Assembly (NCBI GenBank): GCA_001898485.1
Contig: MKTY01000024.1
Location: 248,001 to 312,000 of the forward strand
Direction of reading: 5' to 3'
DNA: 64,000 nt
Source: Sphingobacteriales bacterium 46-32
Lineage (GTDB): Bacteria; Bacteroidota; Bacteroidia; Chitinophagales; Chitinophagaceae
Shown piece after piece: positions 33,353 to 42,842 of the stretch (its first letter is position 1; every line of letters starts with the position of its first letter). Under the pieces are notes generated by a model, which was not told where the DNA came from, did not search any database, and saw only the letters and a list, made by a program, of their open reading frames with translations. The position numbers were made by a program, and so were the translations under genes.

Positions 33353-34021
33353 TCATTTTTTTCCCAGCAGAATAATGTCTTTTTCTACCAGGGCATAGGC
33401 GTGATCGTTTTTGCCGGGCTCTACAGTATACGAGCCGGTGAAGCGGCTGAAGGCAGGTAAGATGCAGTAATTGTCTGTAAAATAAAAACAGGGAAAACGC
33501 AGGGCCTGTTTGCCTTTGCCTCTCAGCGAGACCGCCGGGTGTACATGTCCTGAAAAAGTATGCAGGCCTTCTGTAAGTGTGATACCGGGTTCCAGCACAT
33601 CGTGTATAAATTGATGGCCGCCTATCACCAACGGTTTTTCATGTACTTCGATCGCAGCTTCTTCATACCATTTGGCATCCAGTATATCATGATTACCCCG
33701 GGCCAGTTTAATATCAAGCGAGGAGAAGTCGCGGCGCCAGCGAAGAAAAAGATCCAGTTCCCGGTTGGCATGGCTATGGCTCAGATCGCCAACAATGATC
33801 AATTTGTCTGCTTTGAAAAAAAGTATCTGCGTCATGAGCCGTTGCAGATCTTCTTTATATACCGATTGCGGCACTGCTATTCCCGATTTCCGGAAATGAC
33901 CGGTTTTGCCGATATGAAGATCTGCAACAATAAGTGTTTGCTCATTTTCCCAGAAAAGAGTGCGCTCACTGCTGAGCACAAAATGATCAGAGCCGATGGT
34001 ATGAGAGAGGAGGGCAGGCAT
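33353..34021 (-). CDS. pdeM: PdeM, ligase-associated DNA-repair metallophosphoesterase
   Basis: 222 aa. Calcineurin-like fold: LIVADLHIGKTGHFRKSG, IIVGDLSHSH, ARGNHD, HTFSGHVHPAV carry the metal ligands. This is the family called ligase-associated DNA damage response endonuclease PdeM. Its neighbour upstream (34155-36638) is the matching DEXH helicase. In other bacteria the set also has an ATP-dependent ligase and an exonuclease, neither of which is in this window. Its end is 5 bp from the convergent DUF5916 stop. Confidence 0.85.
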   Translation of the reverse strand: MPALLSHTIGSDHFVLSSERTLFWENEQTLIVADLHIGKTGHFRKSGIAVPQSVYKEDLQRLMTQILFFKADKLIIVGDLSHSHANRELDLFLRWRRDFSSLDIKLARGNHDILDAKWYEEAAIEVHEKPLVIGGHQFIHDVLEPGITLTEGLHTFSGHVHPAVSLRGKGKQALRFPCFYFTDNYCILPAFSRFTGSYTVEPGKNDHAYALVEKDIILLGKK

Positions 34022-34040
34022 GGGAGCGAAAGTATAAAAA

Positions 34041-34153
34041 GTTTAAAGAGTATAAATGGTATAAAGAGTTTAAAGTGAAAAAATAGGCAGTCAAATGTTT
34101 TCTGATTGTTTAGAACACCCTTTAAACTCCTTAAACACTTTATACTCTTTAAG
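34041..34153. repeat. Nonamer-built palindrome, copy C
   Basis: Left arm 34041-34077 (GTTTAAAGAG, TATAAATGG, TATAAAGAG, TTTAAAGTG), right arm about 34115-34153; about 30 positions pair. A partial unit run also precedes the left arm (from 34029). Lies between the helicase end and the pdeM start, both minus strand, the only copy between co-directional genes. Confidence 0.7.
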
Positions 34154-34154
34154 C

Positions 34155-36638
34155 TTATTGCTCTTCGAGCTGCTGCTGCATCTTTCTCACCCTGTCCTCC
34201 AGCTTTTCAGAAGAAAGGTCTTCGCGCATACTATCTACTTTAATGGGAAAGCAGAAGGGGGTAAGCTGTTGTGGCCAGGTTATAATGATAGAGGATTGCT
34301 GAATGCGCTCCAGCATATCGCGCAGGCGTACTTCCTCCATCTGCTGATCCATTACCTCCTGGTAGGCCTGCCGCAGCAGGAGGTTGTCGGGATCATATTC
34401 GCTGAATACCTTAAACAGCAGGGAGGCGGAGGATTGCAGATGCCGTGTCTTTTTATACTCGCCCGGATAACCCTGAAATATAAGGCCGCCAATCACCGCA
34501 ATATCCCTGAATTTGCGTCGCGCCATCTCCGTGGAGTTAACGCTACGCTGAATATCTTCGAGCAACTGATTGGGAGAAAAGAGTTCGTATACATTGCTGT
34601 CGTCGACCGGTATTGGCTGGTCGCTGAGCAGTTCAAAGCCGTAATCATTCATGGCAAATGAGAAAGTGATGGGCCTGATACGGCTGATGCGATAAGCGAG
34701 GATGGCAGCCATGGCTTCATGTACCAGTCTGCCTTCGAAGGGATATACAAAAAGATGAAACCCGTCTTTGGTTTCAATTTGCTCGATCAGTAGTTCGTTC
34801 GCTGCAGGTACATGTGACTGTTCCTGTTGCCGTTCAAAGAGTGGACGTAATGCGGCTATCTCATAAGGGACATTTTTTTGTCCCCGACTAGCCAGGTTGA
34901 GCGTTTCGCGCAATTTGCGTCCCAGGTTGGCGGAGAGGGGCATACGTCCGCCATTCCAGCTCGGAACCTGTGCTTTGCGGGCCGTTGATTTTTTTACCAG
35001 TACGGTCATGTCTTTTATCATCACCAGCTCCAGGTTGCGGCCAGCCAGCGTGAATACGTCGCCGGGTTCGAGGCGGGAAATAAAATATTCTTCAATGACG
35101 CCAACATAACCGCCGCTAAAAAATTTAACCTTCAGCATCGAGTCGCTTACGATGGTGCCGATATGCAGCCGGTGCCGCATGGCAATACGGCGGTTGCTGA
35201 TGCGGTAGAGCTCACCAATGCGTTCCACCTTGCGGTATTCATCATATTGCTGCAGTGCATTCCCTCCTTCGGTAATATGCAGCATTACCTGATCCCATTC
35301 CTGCTCCTGTATATCGCGGTAGCAATAAGTGTTGCGTACTTCTTCCAGAATGTCGGATGCGGCAAATCCTTCGCCGATAGCCAGTGTGCAGAGGTATTGA
35401 ATGAGTACGTCAAAGCAAAGCAGCTGAGGTGGACGGCTTTCAATCAATGATTCGCTGATAGCTGATTTGAGAGCGGCGGCTTCCATCAGTTCGAGTGAGT
35501 GTGTGGGCAAAAAATAAATCCGGCTCGTTTCATCGGGCCGGTGGCCGCTACGTCCCGCTCTTTGCAGAAAACGCGATACGCCTTTTGGTGAGCCTACCTG
35601 TATTACGGTCTCTACCGGTCTGAAGTCAACACCCAGGTCGAGAGAGGCTGTACATACCACCGCTTTGAGCCGTCCCGTATGCAGATTTTCTTCTACCCAA
35701 TCGCGCAATTCGCGATCCACACTGCCATGATGCAGGGCGATGGCACCAGCCAGCTCAGGAGCCACCTGCAGCAATGTCTGATACCAGAGCTCACTCATAC
35801 CACGGGTGTTGATAAAAATGAGTGTAGTACGGCTGGCTTCGATAATAGGGAGTACTTTATGCACCAGTTTAATACCCAGGTGTCCGGCCCAGGGATATTT
35901 TTCAATCTCGTCTGGCAGCACAGACAATACTTCCACCTCTTTGCGCACCTGCGCACGAATGATGCTGCCCGTTTGTTGTAATGGCGCCAGCAATACCTCG
36001 CAGGCTTCATCAAGATTGCCAATAGTGGCAGATATGCCCCAGATGCCAAGTGGTACAGTGGAGTCGCTCTTTCGGCGCAATCCGCAAATACGGCTGATAG
36101 CCAGTTCTACCTGCACTCCCCGTTTACTGCCCAGCAACTCATGCCATTCATCTACGGCAACAATGCGTAAGTTTTTCAATACATCCGGGTAGCCTTTTTG
36201 CGCCAGTAAGAGGTGCAGGCTTTCGGGTGTGATGATCAGCACTTCCGGCATATTTCTTTTCTGGCGTGCCCGCTCATTTACATCCGTATCGCCATTGCGA
36301 ATGCCTATCTTCCATTGCATACCCAGGCCGGCAATTACTTCCTCCATGGCGCGGCCAATGTCTTTGGCCAGGGCTCGCAGAGGCGTTACCCACAACAGTT
36401 GCAGTCCATTGCCCCGCTTGGTCTGGTATTGTGCAGGATGCTCATTGATAAAGTCGATAAGAGCTCCGAGAAATACGGAATAGGTCTTACCACAACCGGT
36501 AGGTGCATTTACCAGTCCGCTTTTGTGGTTAAGGATAGCCTGCCAGGTTTGTTGCTGAAAAACAAAAGGAGTCATATCCCGGCTTTGCAGCCAGGTATTT
36601 AATACATTAAATCCAGGGGATGATTCCAGCGGCGTCAT
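34155..36638 (-). CDS. Lhr-like DEXH helicase, ligase-associated DNA damage response
   Basis: 827 aa. Superfamily 2 helicase: NAPTGCGKTYSVFLG (Walker A), VTPLRALAKDI (motif Ia), AVDEWHELLGSKRG (DEWH-type motif II), ISATIGN (motif III), TRGMSELW, and QRAGRSGHRPDE (motif VI). The C-terminal half carries the winged-helix and Lhr-type domains. A 3'-to-5' helicase acting with PdeM, ligase D-type proteins and an exonuclease in repair. Separated from pdeM by 133 bp, so the two may be transcribed together or not. Confidence 0.88.
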   Translation of the reverse strand: MTPLESSPGFNVLNTWLQSRDMTPFVFQQQTWQAILNHKSGLVNAPTGCGKTYSVFLGALIDFINEHPAQYQTKRGNGLQLLWVTPLRALAKDIGRAMEEVIAGLGMQWKIGIRNGDTDVNERARQKRNMPEVLIITPESLHLLLAQKGYPDVLKNLRIVAVDEWHELLGSKRGVQVELAISRICGLRRKSDSTVPLGIWGISATIGNLDEACEVLLAPLQQTGSIIRAQVRKEVEVLSVLPDEIEKYPWAGHLGIKLVHKVLPIIEASRTTLIFINTRGMSELWYQTLLQVAPELAGAIALHHGSVDRELRDWVEENLHTGRLKAVVCTASLDLGVDFRPVETVIQVGSPKGVSRFLQRAGRSGHRPDETSRIYFLPTHSLELMEAAALKSAISESLIESRPPQLLCFDVLIQYLCTLAIGEGFAASDILEEVRNTYCYRDIQEQEWDQVMLHITEGGNALQQYDEYRKVERIGELYRISNRRIAMRHRLHIGTIVSDSMLKVKFFSGGYVGVIEEYFISRLEPGDVFTLAGRNLELVMIKDMTVLVKKSTARKAQVPSWNGGRMPLSANLGRKLRETLNLASRGQKNVPYEIAALRPLFERQQEQSHVPAANELLIEQIETKDGFHLFVYPFEGRLVHEAMAAILAYRISRIRPITFSFAMNDYGFELLSDQPIPVDDSNVYELFSPNQLLEDIQRSVNSTEMARRKFRDIAVIGGLIFQGYPGEYKKTRHLQSSASLLFKVFSEYDPDNLLLRQAYQEVMDQQMEEVRLRDMLERIQQSSIIITWPQQLTPFCFPIKVDSMREDLSSEKLEDRVRKMQQQLEEQ

Positions 36639-36696
36639 GGGCCGTAAATCTCCGGTATTTTTCGATCAGTAAAAAACGATCCGTACTACTGCGGGA

Positions 36697-37872
36697 TCAA
36701 TAGTTGACGGACTTGATCAGTCCATCCTGCCATTTTACGAAGTAGAGCCGTTTGTTTTCAAAATACTGCAGGCTCATGGTGCCTTTGCTGAGGACCGGTT
36801 GAATATCGAAATCGGTGAAAACAGAATATTGTTTGTTGCCCAGGTTCGATGCCAGGTCTTTGCCATGCTGCAACAGCAGCTTTGCGTATTTCCAGGTTAC
36901 CTCATAGCCGCGGAATACCATATCGCTTGGACGCGCATACATGGTAGTATTAAAATAGTTGTTTATATCCTGACTTACTTTATCAGTCTTGGCATTGTAG
37001 AATGGATTGCTGTAAATAATCTCCGGGCCTTTGAACTCAGGGCGGGTAAACTCACGTATGCCTTCCCAGGTTGGCATGCCTATGATGGTAGTGCGATAGG
37101 TTTTACTTATGCTGGCCAGGTGTGCAGTAAGGCGGCGGCCAAAGTTGATATCCAGACTGCCTGCCAGACATACATTCGAACGTGTACTGTCGAGGTGCAT
37201 ACGCAGCTGATTGACTGTAAAGCTGTCGATCAGGTCAACATATTTTATTTTCACCGGTGAGCCCAGCGCAGTTTTGCTGTACTCATCAAGTACTGAGCGT
37301 ATATGATCTTCGGTGGCGCCCTTTTTACGGAATACCACAATCGGATTCAGCGAATAGTATTTCTGGATATAACGATAGATACCTTCGCACTGTGTTTTGA
37401 GGGTGGGGTTGAGCAATACGAAATAGGGATTGCTTTGTGTGCCGGCATCGTTGGGAATCGTGGTATTAATCACAGGCACATGTTTGCGATAACCAAACTC
37501 CGAGAAGGCGCGCACTTCATTGCTGCTGCAATGTGCTATGATCAGGTCAATGTCTTCCAGTTCGGGTTTTGCCAGTTGCTGTTCGAGTGTTTCAGTAGCA
37601 GAGCGGGTATCGTAAATAAAAACTTCCAGCGTGCTGCCTTCACGCGAAAGACTGTCGAGGGCAAGCTGCACACCTTCATAAAACTCCAGTCCGGGATTGA
37701 TAAACTTGGGGAATACATTTTTTGCATAGCGGTATTCATTCACCTGGTTATAGGCAGAATCGAGATACAGCGGAGCAAAAATTGCTATGCGGGGTTTTTC
37801 TGCAGCCTGTTGCGCATGGCTGACAGTAGTCAGCAAACAAAACAGGGTCAGCCCCAACAAGAGTTGTTTCAT
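36697..37872 (-). CDS. Exported periplasmic-binding-fold (type 1) protein
   Basis: 391 aa. Signal peptide MKQLLLGLTLFCLLTTVSHAQ. Receptor-family (leucine/isoleucine/valine-binding-like) fold: AIFAPLYLDSAY, PGLEFYEGVQLALDSL, VFIYDTRSA, DLIIAHCSSNEVRAFSEFG, VPVINTTIPNDA, IIGMPTWEG. Related to the substrate-binding proteins of branched-chain amino acid ABC systems, but no transporter genes lie nearby. Ligand unknown. Starts 39 bp downstream of guaA on the same strand, possibly co-transcribed. Confidence 0.75.
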   Translation of the reverse strand: MKQLLLGLTLFCLLTTVSHAQQAAEKPRIAIFAPLYLDSAYNQVNEYRYAKNVFPKFINPGLEFYEGVQLALDSLSREGSTLEVFIYDTRSATETLEQQLAKPELEDIDLIIAHCSSNEVRAFSEFGYRKHVPVINTTIPNDAGTQSNPYFVLLNPTLKTQCEGIYRYIQKYYSLNPIVVFRKKGATEDHIRSVLDEYSKTALGSPVKIKYVDLIDSFTVNQLRMHLDSTRSNVCLAGSLDINFGRRLTAHLASISKTYRTTIIGMPTWEGIREFTRPEFKGPEIIYSNPFYNAKTDKVSQDINNYFNTTMYARPSDMVFRGYEVTWKYAKLLLQHGKDLASNLGNKQYSVFTDFDIQPVLSKGTMSLQYFENKRLYFVKWQDGLIKSVNY

Positions 37873-37911
37873 GCCTAAAGGTTTAATGAGGCAGTGCGCA
37901 GCTTTCCAGGA

Positions 37912-39453
37912 TTACTCCCACTCAATAGTGGCAGGCGGCTTGCTGCTGATATCATACACTACCCGGTTGATCCCTCTCACGTTATTAATGATCTCGTTAG
38001 AGATATTGGCCAGAAAACTATAGGGGAGATGTGCCCAGTCTGCCGTCATGCCGTCCACACTGGTTACAGCGCGTAGTGCCACGGTATATTCGTACGTACG
38101 CTCATCGCCCATTACCCCTACACTTTTAACCGGTAACAAGATAGCTCCGGCCTGCCAAACAGTTGCATAGAGATTGTTATCTTTCAGGCCTTTAACATAA
38201 AGGTGATCAGCTTCCTGCAACAACCGTACCTTTTCTTCGGTGATCTCGCCCAGGATGCGGATAGCAAGACCGGGACCAGGGAAGGGGTGACGGTCGATCA
38301 TTTCGTCAGGAATACCCAGCTCGCGGCCAACCTTCCGAACCTCGTCTTTGAAAAGGTAACGAAGGGGTTCTACCAGCTCCAGGTGCATTTTTTCGGGCAA
38401 TCCACCCACATTGTGATGCGATTTGATGGTAACGGAAGGGCCATGTACAGATACGCTTTCGATCACATCCGGGTAGATGGTTCCCTGCCCCAGCAATTCA
38501 ATGCCATCGATGTGACGGGCTTCGTCCTGAAATGTATCGATAAAGAGTTTGCCGATGACTTTGCGTTTTGCTTCGGGATCGGTTTTGCCCTCCAGTTCTT
38601 TATAAAAAAGCTCTTTCGCATCCACACCTTTTACATTCAGTCCCAGTTTGGCATAAGTGGCCAGTACGGATTCAAATTCACCTTTGCGTAGCACGCCATT
38701 GTCAACGAAGATTCCATAAAGGCGATCTCCGATGGCACGGTGAATCAGCGTGGCGGCTACAGTTGAGTCAACGCCACCGCTCAGGGCCATAATCACTTTG
38801 CGATTACCGATCTGCTGCTTCAGAGCTTCTACTGTATCGGTAATGAAATGTGCGGGAGTCCAGTCCTGCGCACAGCCACAGATAACGGTCAGGAAGTTGA
38901 AGAGTATTTTTTTGCCTTCGGCAGAATGATATACTTCGGGGTGAAACTGTACGCCGTAAAGAGCGCATTCTCCTGTACTATCCTGTGCCCGGCGAAACGC
39001 GGCTACGGGAATGCTCTCCGTATCGGCCAGCAGTTCGAATCCGGCAGGCAGTTCTTTGATGGTATCGCTATGGCTCATCCAAACCTGGCTATGTGGCGAT
39101 ACCCCCTCAAATAACGGATCTTCCTGTTTGCGCTCCAGCATGGCACGGCCATATTCCCGCTTATTACTCTTGGCTACCACACCGCCAAAACGTTTGGCTG
39201 TAAGCTGGGCACCGTAGCATACCCCCAAAACCGGTACTTTTTTCACAAAAGCCTGTATATCCACATCGGGGGCATTGGGCTCATTAACCGAAAAAGGTGA
39301 ACCAGACAGGATAATGCCCTTCAGGCCTGGCTCAAAGGTGAATGACTTATGGTAAGGAATGATCTCGCAGTAAACATTGGCCTCTCGTACAGCCCTGGCG
39401 ATCAATTGAGTATATTGGGAACCAAAATCGAGAATAAGGATTTTTTCCGTCAT
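37912..39453 (-). CDS. guaA: GMP synthase (glutamine-hydrolysing)
   Basis: 513 aa. Converts XMP to GMP. Class I amidotransferase with nucleophile C79 in LGVCYGAQL and GVQFHPE; ATP pyrophosphatase with SGGVDSTV; C-terminal dimerisation domain ending NPPATIEWE-like (here KPPATIEWE). A -7 box TACCTTCG (39468-39461) lies 8 bp upstream of the ATG, so the transcript has almost no leader and, notably, no room for a purine riboswitch. Confidence 0.97.
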   Translation of the reverse strand: MTEKILILDFGSQYTQLIARAVREANVYCEIIPYHKSFTFEPGLKGIILSGSPFSVNEPNAPDVDIQAFVKKVPVLGVCYGAQLTAKRFGGVVAKSNKREYGRAMLERKQEDPLFEGVSPHSQVWMSHSDTIKELPAGFELLADTESIPVAAFRRAQDSTGECALYGVQFHPEVYHSAEGKKILFNFLTVICGCAQDWTPAHFITDTVEALKQQIGNRKVIMALSGGVDSTVAATLIHRAIGDRLYGIFVDNGVLRKGEFESVLATYAKLGLNVKGVDAKELFYKELEGKTDPEAKRKVIGKLFIDTFQDEARHIDGIELLGQGTIYPDVIESVSVHGPSVTIKSHHNVGGLPEKMHLELVEPLRYLFKDEVRKVGRELGIPDEMIDRHPFPGPGLAIRILGEITEEKVRLLQEADHLYVKGLKDNNLYATVWQAGAILLPVKSVGVMGDERTYEYTVALRAVTSVDGMTADWAHLPYSFLANISNEIINNVRGINRVVYDISSKPPATIEWE

Positions 39454-39460
39454 GGTGCTG

Positions 39461-39468
39461 CGAAGGTA
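39461..39468 (-). promoter_or_regulatory. -7 box of guaA
   Basis: On the minus strand TACCTTCG (TAnnTTCG), ending 7 bp before the ATG at 39453. Predicts a leader of only a few bases. Confidence 0.45.
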
Positions 39469-39603
39469 AAAAATCTGCGGCTAGTTTGGACGGATGGTTT
39501 TATATATCCGCGGGGATCATGTATTCTTGTAACCTGGCAGACAAACGCTGCGTCAAACAGGGTGTATCTGGCAAAACTTATTCGAAACATCAAAACCCAC
39601 ATC

Positions 39604-40329
39604 ATGAAACGATACGGATTTGTATTAATACTTGCAATTACAGCTTTATTTACTTCCTGCAATTATATCGGTGGTCGCCGGGTGCACGGTGATGGCAATG
39701 TGATCTCGCAGGACAGAAACTTTCGTGATTTCAACGCAATTGAAGTAAGCAGTGCCATACATCTTACTGTAACACAGGATTCGGCTTATTCTGTAAAAGT
39801 GGAAACCGATAGCAATCTGCAGGAACTGGTAGAAGTATATAAAGAGGGAGGTGTGTTGCGTATTCGCCTGGCAAATAATATCAGTCTCAACCCCACGCGT
39901 GATGTAGTTGTGTATGTATCCGGTCCTTCGTTTGATCATATTGGTGCTTCAGGCGCATGTAATGTAGTTGGTAAAAACATGTTTACGGGCAGCGAGCGTT
40001 TTGATCTGGAATTGAGTGGCGCCAGCGAAGCGGAATTGCAGATAGATGCCCCGGTAGTAAACGTTGAACTGAGTGGTGCCTGCAAGGCTACACTCAGAGG
40101 CAAGACCCGCGACCTCCGCATAGATTGTTCTGGCAGCTCTTCTGTACGAGCCTTTGAACTGCCGGCAGAAAATGTATCAGCCGGACTTTCGGGAGCCAGC
40201 AATGCCGATGTATTTGCCAGCGTACGGATTGAGGGGGAACTGAGCGGCGCTTCTGATATCGAGTATAAAGGTGGTGCCCAGACCAATATCCATACAAGTG
40301 GTGCTTCTTCCATCCGCAAGGTGGAATAA
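39604..40329 (+). CDS. Head-GIN domain (DUF2807) lipoprotein
   Basis: 241 aa from ATG 39604; 255 bp of frame upstream would be leader. Lipobox LFTSCN (cysteine near residue 19). The mature part is a beta-helix-like DUF2807 domain (FRDFNAIEVSSAIHLTVTQD) with GASNADV/LSGASD repeats and ends in KVE. Binds to the outer membrane; function unknown. Followed by a terminator-like hairpin. Confidence 0.8.
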   Translation: MKRYGFVLILAITALFTSCNYIGGRRVHGDGNVISQDRNFRDFNAIEVSSAIHLTVTQDSAYSVKVETDSNLQELVEVYKEGGVLRIRLANNISLNPTRDVVVYVSGPSFDHIGASGACNVVGKNMFTGSERFDLELSGASEAELQIDAPVVNVELSGACKATLRGKTRDLRIDCSGSSSVRAFELPAENVSAGLSGASNADVFASVRIEGELSGASDIEYKGGAQTNIHTSGASSIRKVE

Positions 40330-40350
40330 AAACAATCAAGTTATTATGTC

Positions 40351-40378
40351 AAAGGCCGGCACTGCCGGCCTTTGGTTG
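40351..40378 (+). terminator. Terminator after the head-GIN gene
   Basis: AAAGGCCGGC pairs with GCCGGCCTTT around ACT; TTG-rich tail, TTGTTT. Confidence 0.65.
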
Positions 40379-40458
40379 TTTAAGATGATCTACCCGTTTT
40401 GTGGTATTGGCACATATGCGTAAATAATGCATCTTGCGCGCCATTAAACCGACTCGCT

Positions 40459-41820
40459 ATGTTATCCCGCCGCCAGTTTATCAGGCAAGCCGGCCTTGCT
40501 ACAGCGGCTGTTTTGCTGTCGTCGCAGGCCAACAGTAGTTTTTTCATAGGCCGCAAACCCACCGTTATTATCATAGGATCCGGTTTTGCCGGCCTTGCTG
40601 CTGCACTTGCCCTCCACCGTCGTGGTATATCCAGTATAATACTCGAAGCCCGTAACCGTATTGGCGGCCGGGTATTTTCTTATCCTATTGACCCCGCCGA
40701 AAACCTGGTGATAGAACTGGGCGCCGAATGGGTAGGAGAGTCGCATACCCGCATTAAGGAGCTGTGCGGCGAGTTCGAATTACCGCTGCTCAACAATCAG
40801 CTCGATACTCACCTTGTCTACAAAGGGGCGTATCATCCTAAAGGCAGCTGGGACTACAGTGAAAGCTGGAAAAAGAAGTTTCAGGCGATGCTGGAAAACT
40901 ACCAGCATCTTTCAGATAAACAAAAAGAAGAAATCGACCGCATTGACTGGTGGCGCTACCTGGTAAATAATGGCTGCGAAGGACGTGATCTAGACCTGCG
41001 CGAGTTGCTCGACAGTACCGATTTTGGTGAAAGTATCCGCCATGTATCTGCCTTTGCTGCACTGGCTGAATATGCTGAGAGCAGTGAGAAAAATGAAATG
41101 GACCTGAAAATAAAGGGAGGCAACGGAATGCTGGCAGAGCGTATCGCCGACAGGATCGGGCGTGAGCATATTCATCTGCAGCACCGGGTTACACGCATCG
41201 TGCAAAACCGCCAGGGAGTAAAAGTGTACTGCGACAACGGTAAAGAATTTACTGCTGACAAACTGATTTGTACAGCTCCCACTTTTGCGGCCCGCAAAAT
41301 TCAATGGGAGCCTGGTTTGCCGGAAGCACAGCTTCAGGCGATGAATGAATTGCAATATGCGCGTATCAATAAGAACCCTTTACTTTTCAGTAATCGTTTC
41401 TGGAAAGACGAGTCCTTTGACCTGGTGAGCGATCAGTTGCCTCATTATTTCTATCATGCCAGCAAAGGGCAGGCGTCTTCCAAAGGCGTACTTATCTCCT
41501 ATACCATCGGCGATAAAGCCGCTGTAGTGGCCAATCAGGACGATGCGTGGCGTTCGGCCGCTGTGCAGCAAACGCTGGGTCCGCATTTTGGGAATGTAAC
41601 GGGATGGTTAGAAAAGCAGGTAAATTATTACTGGGGAAATGATGAATTTTCACATGGCGCATACGCCATGTATGGTCCGGGGCAATGGTTTGGACTTATG
41701 CCCAAATTACGCAAAAAGCATATGCACACTTATTTCGCCGGCGAGCATCTGGCCGACTGGCAGGGATTTATGGAAGGAGCGATCAATTCAGGAGAAGAGG
41801 CGGCGGAAATGGTGAAATAA
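40459..41820 (+). CDS. Tat-exported flavin amine oxidase
   Basis: 453 aa from ATG 40459; a start at 40399 would add residues with no role. N-terminus MLSRRQFIRQAG then AAVLLSSQ is a Tat signal. FAD-binding PTVIIIGSGFAGLAAALALH and LEARNRIGGRV, later YFAGEHLADWQGFMEGAINSG, the flavin-linking C-terminal motif of amine oxidases. The substrate (an amine or amino acid) is not evident. Cofactor loading before export fits the Tat signal. Confidence 0.88.
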   Translation: MLSRRQFIRQAGLATAAVLLSSQANSSFFIGRKPTVIIIGSGFAGLAAALALHRRGISSIILEARNRIGGRVFSYPIDPAENLVIELGAEWVGESHTRIKELCGEFELPLLNNQLDTHLVYKGAYHPKGSWDYSESWKKKFQAMLENYQHLSDKQKEEIDRIDWWRYLVNNGCEGRDLDLRELLDSTDFGESIRHVSAFAALAEYAESSEKNEMDLKIKGGNGMLAERIADRIGREHIHLQHRVTRIVQNRQGVKVYCDNGKEFTADKLICTAPTFAARKIQWEPGLPEAQLQAMNELQYARINKNPLLFSNRFWKDESFDLVSDQLPHYFYHASKGQASSKGVLISYTIGDKAAVVANQDDAWRSAAVQQTLGPHFGNVTGWLEKQVNYYWGNDEFSHGAYAMYGPGQWFGLMPKLRKKHMHTYFAGEHLADWQGFMEGAINSGEEAAEMVK

Positions 41821-41871
41821 AGTGTCTGGTATTTTTTAAATTGGATATATATCCATAAAGTGGGAGATGGG

Positions 41872-42426
41872 TCAAACTATTTGTTTTAAGTCGAAATACA
41901 TTAACCTTGTTCCGTTCTTTTTATTTTTCCCATCCTTCTCATCTTTATCTGTAAGGTAATCAAAGCCGTTTTTTTCATAAAATTTCAGGGACTGGGAATA
42001 GGCATCGACTGTAATAAACCTACAACCTGTTTTGTTTTTATCTACAAACCATATTTTAAGGTAGTTCAGTATTTGAGTACCTACTTTGTTGGCTTTATAA
42101 TCATTATGAACACCGAGTCTTCCCAGTTTTACAGCAGGATAATCTTTTCGTCGTTTGTTGTGAGGTATTTTCTTACCAACTTTGGTTACCCAAAAATTCT
42201 TGCTTCGGCTTTCCTCAATCTTTATTTTATCGTTGACCAGTGTAAAGAAGGCTACCGTTTTATTGGATACTAAATCTTCTAAAAGGTATGTTACGGAAAA
42301 CAATTGTTTCAGTTGTGGACACGAATCATTTAGCAGAAAATCATTTAAGTCGGTATCTCCGCAGTCAAAGGGCTTGATTGGGTAATCATGTTCTAATCTA
42401 ACCAATTGAAAGTTGCTAAAGTCCAT
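41872..42426 (-). CDS. GNAT acetyltransferase of the TacT/AtaT toxin type
   Basis: 184 aa. FDCGDTDLNDFLLND is the hallmark entry motif of TacT-like toxins, which acetylate aminoacyl-tRNAs; the acetyl-CoA-binding loop AVKLGRLGVHNDYKANKVG and the tail FITVDAYSQSLKFYEKNGF with its catalytic tyrosine follow. Both this gene and its partner are clearly AT-richer than the chromosome around them, a sign of transfer. The start overlaps the stop of the 52-aa gene by one base (TAATG), so the two are translationally coupled. Confidence 0.82.
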   Translation of the reverse strand: MDFSNFQLVRLEHDYPIKPFDCGDTDLNDFLLNDSCPQLKQLFSVTYLLEDLVSNKTVAFFTLVNDKIKIEESRSKNFWVTKVGKKIPHNKRRKDYPAVKLGRLGVHNDYKANKVGTQILNYLKIWFVDKNKTGCRFITVDAYSQSLKFYEKNGFDYLTDKDEKDGKNKKNGTRLMYFDLKQIV

Positions 42427-42584
42427 TAAAATTTGGAAATAGAACGTAATGCACTAAAATGCTCACGCATTGTAGCGAGTTGCTGGGGAGATGCTTTCGT
42501 GTCTTCCGATTTTTTTATTTTTCGTAAAAAACGTTTGGCATCTTTCCCTTTTAATGTTGGGGTATCTTTTATAGGCTTAGCCAT
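42426..42584 (-). CDS. 52-aa Lys-rich protein, candidate antitoxin of the GNAT protein
   Basis: Reads MAKPIKDTPTLKGKDAKRFL, a Lys/Arg-rich middle, and ends in an amphipathic helix (SPQQLATMREHFSALRSI). It is too short for most ORF callers. No ribbon-helix-helix DUF1778 pattern, which is the usual partner of TacT/AtaT toxins. Lies immediately upstream of and coupled to the toxin gene, the normal antitoxin-first order. Function is inference from position. Confidence 0.6.
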   Translation of the reverse strand: MAKPIKDTPTLKGKDAKRFLRKIKKSEDTKASPQQLATMREHFSALRSISKF

Positions 42585-42842
42585 ACTGCAAAGATACAAA
42601 ACAAAAATATTTTGGAACTCTAAAATGATTGATTTATATCTTTCTGATTGCTATTGTTTTATAAAATGACTACCAGCCTGCAACAGATATATCATTGTCA
42701 GATGTCGCTGAGGGGATCAATTATTTTTCCTTGGAATTGATTTAGTTTATCATTATGCGTATGAAGATTATAGGGCTCAAAAATATCCTGCGAAATTCTC
42801 ACGGAAAATGATCAGGGTAAAGGCTGATAATTGTCAGAAGAG

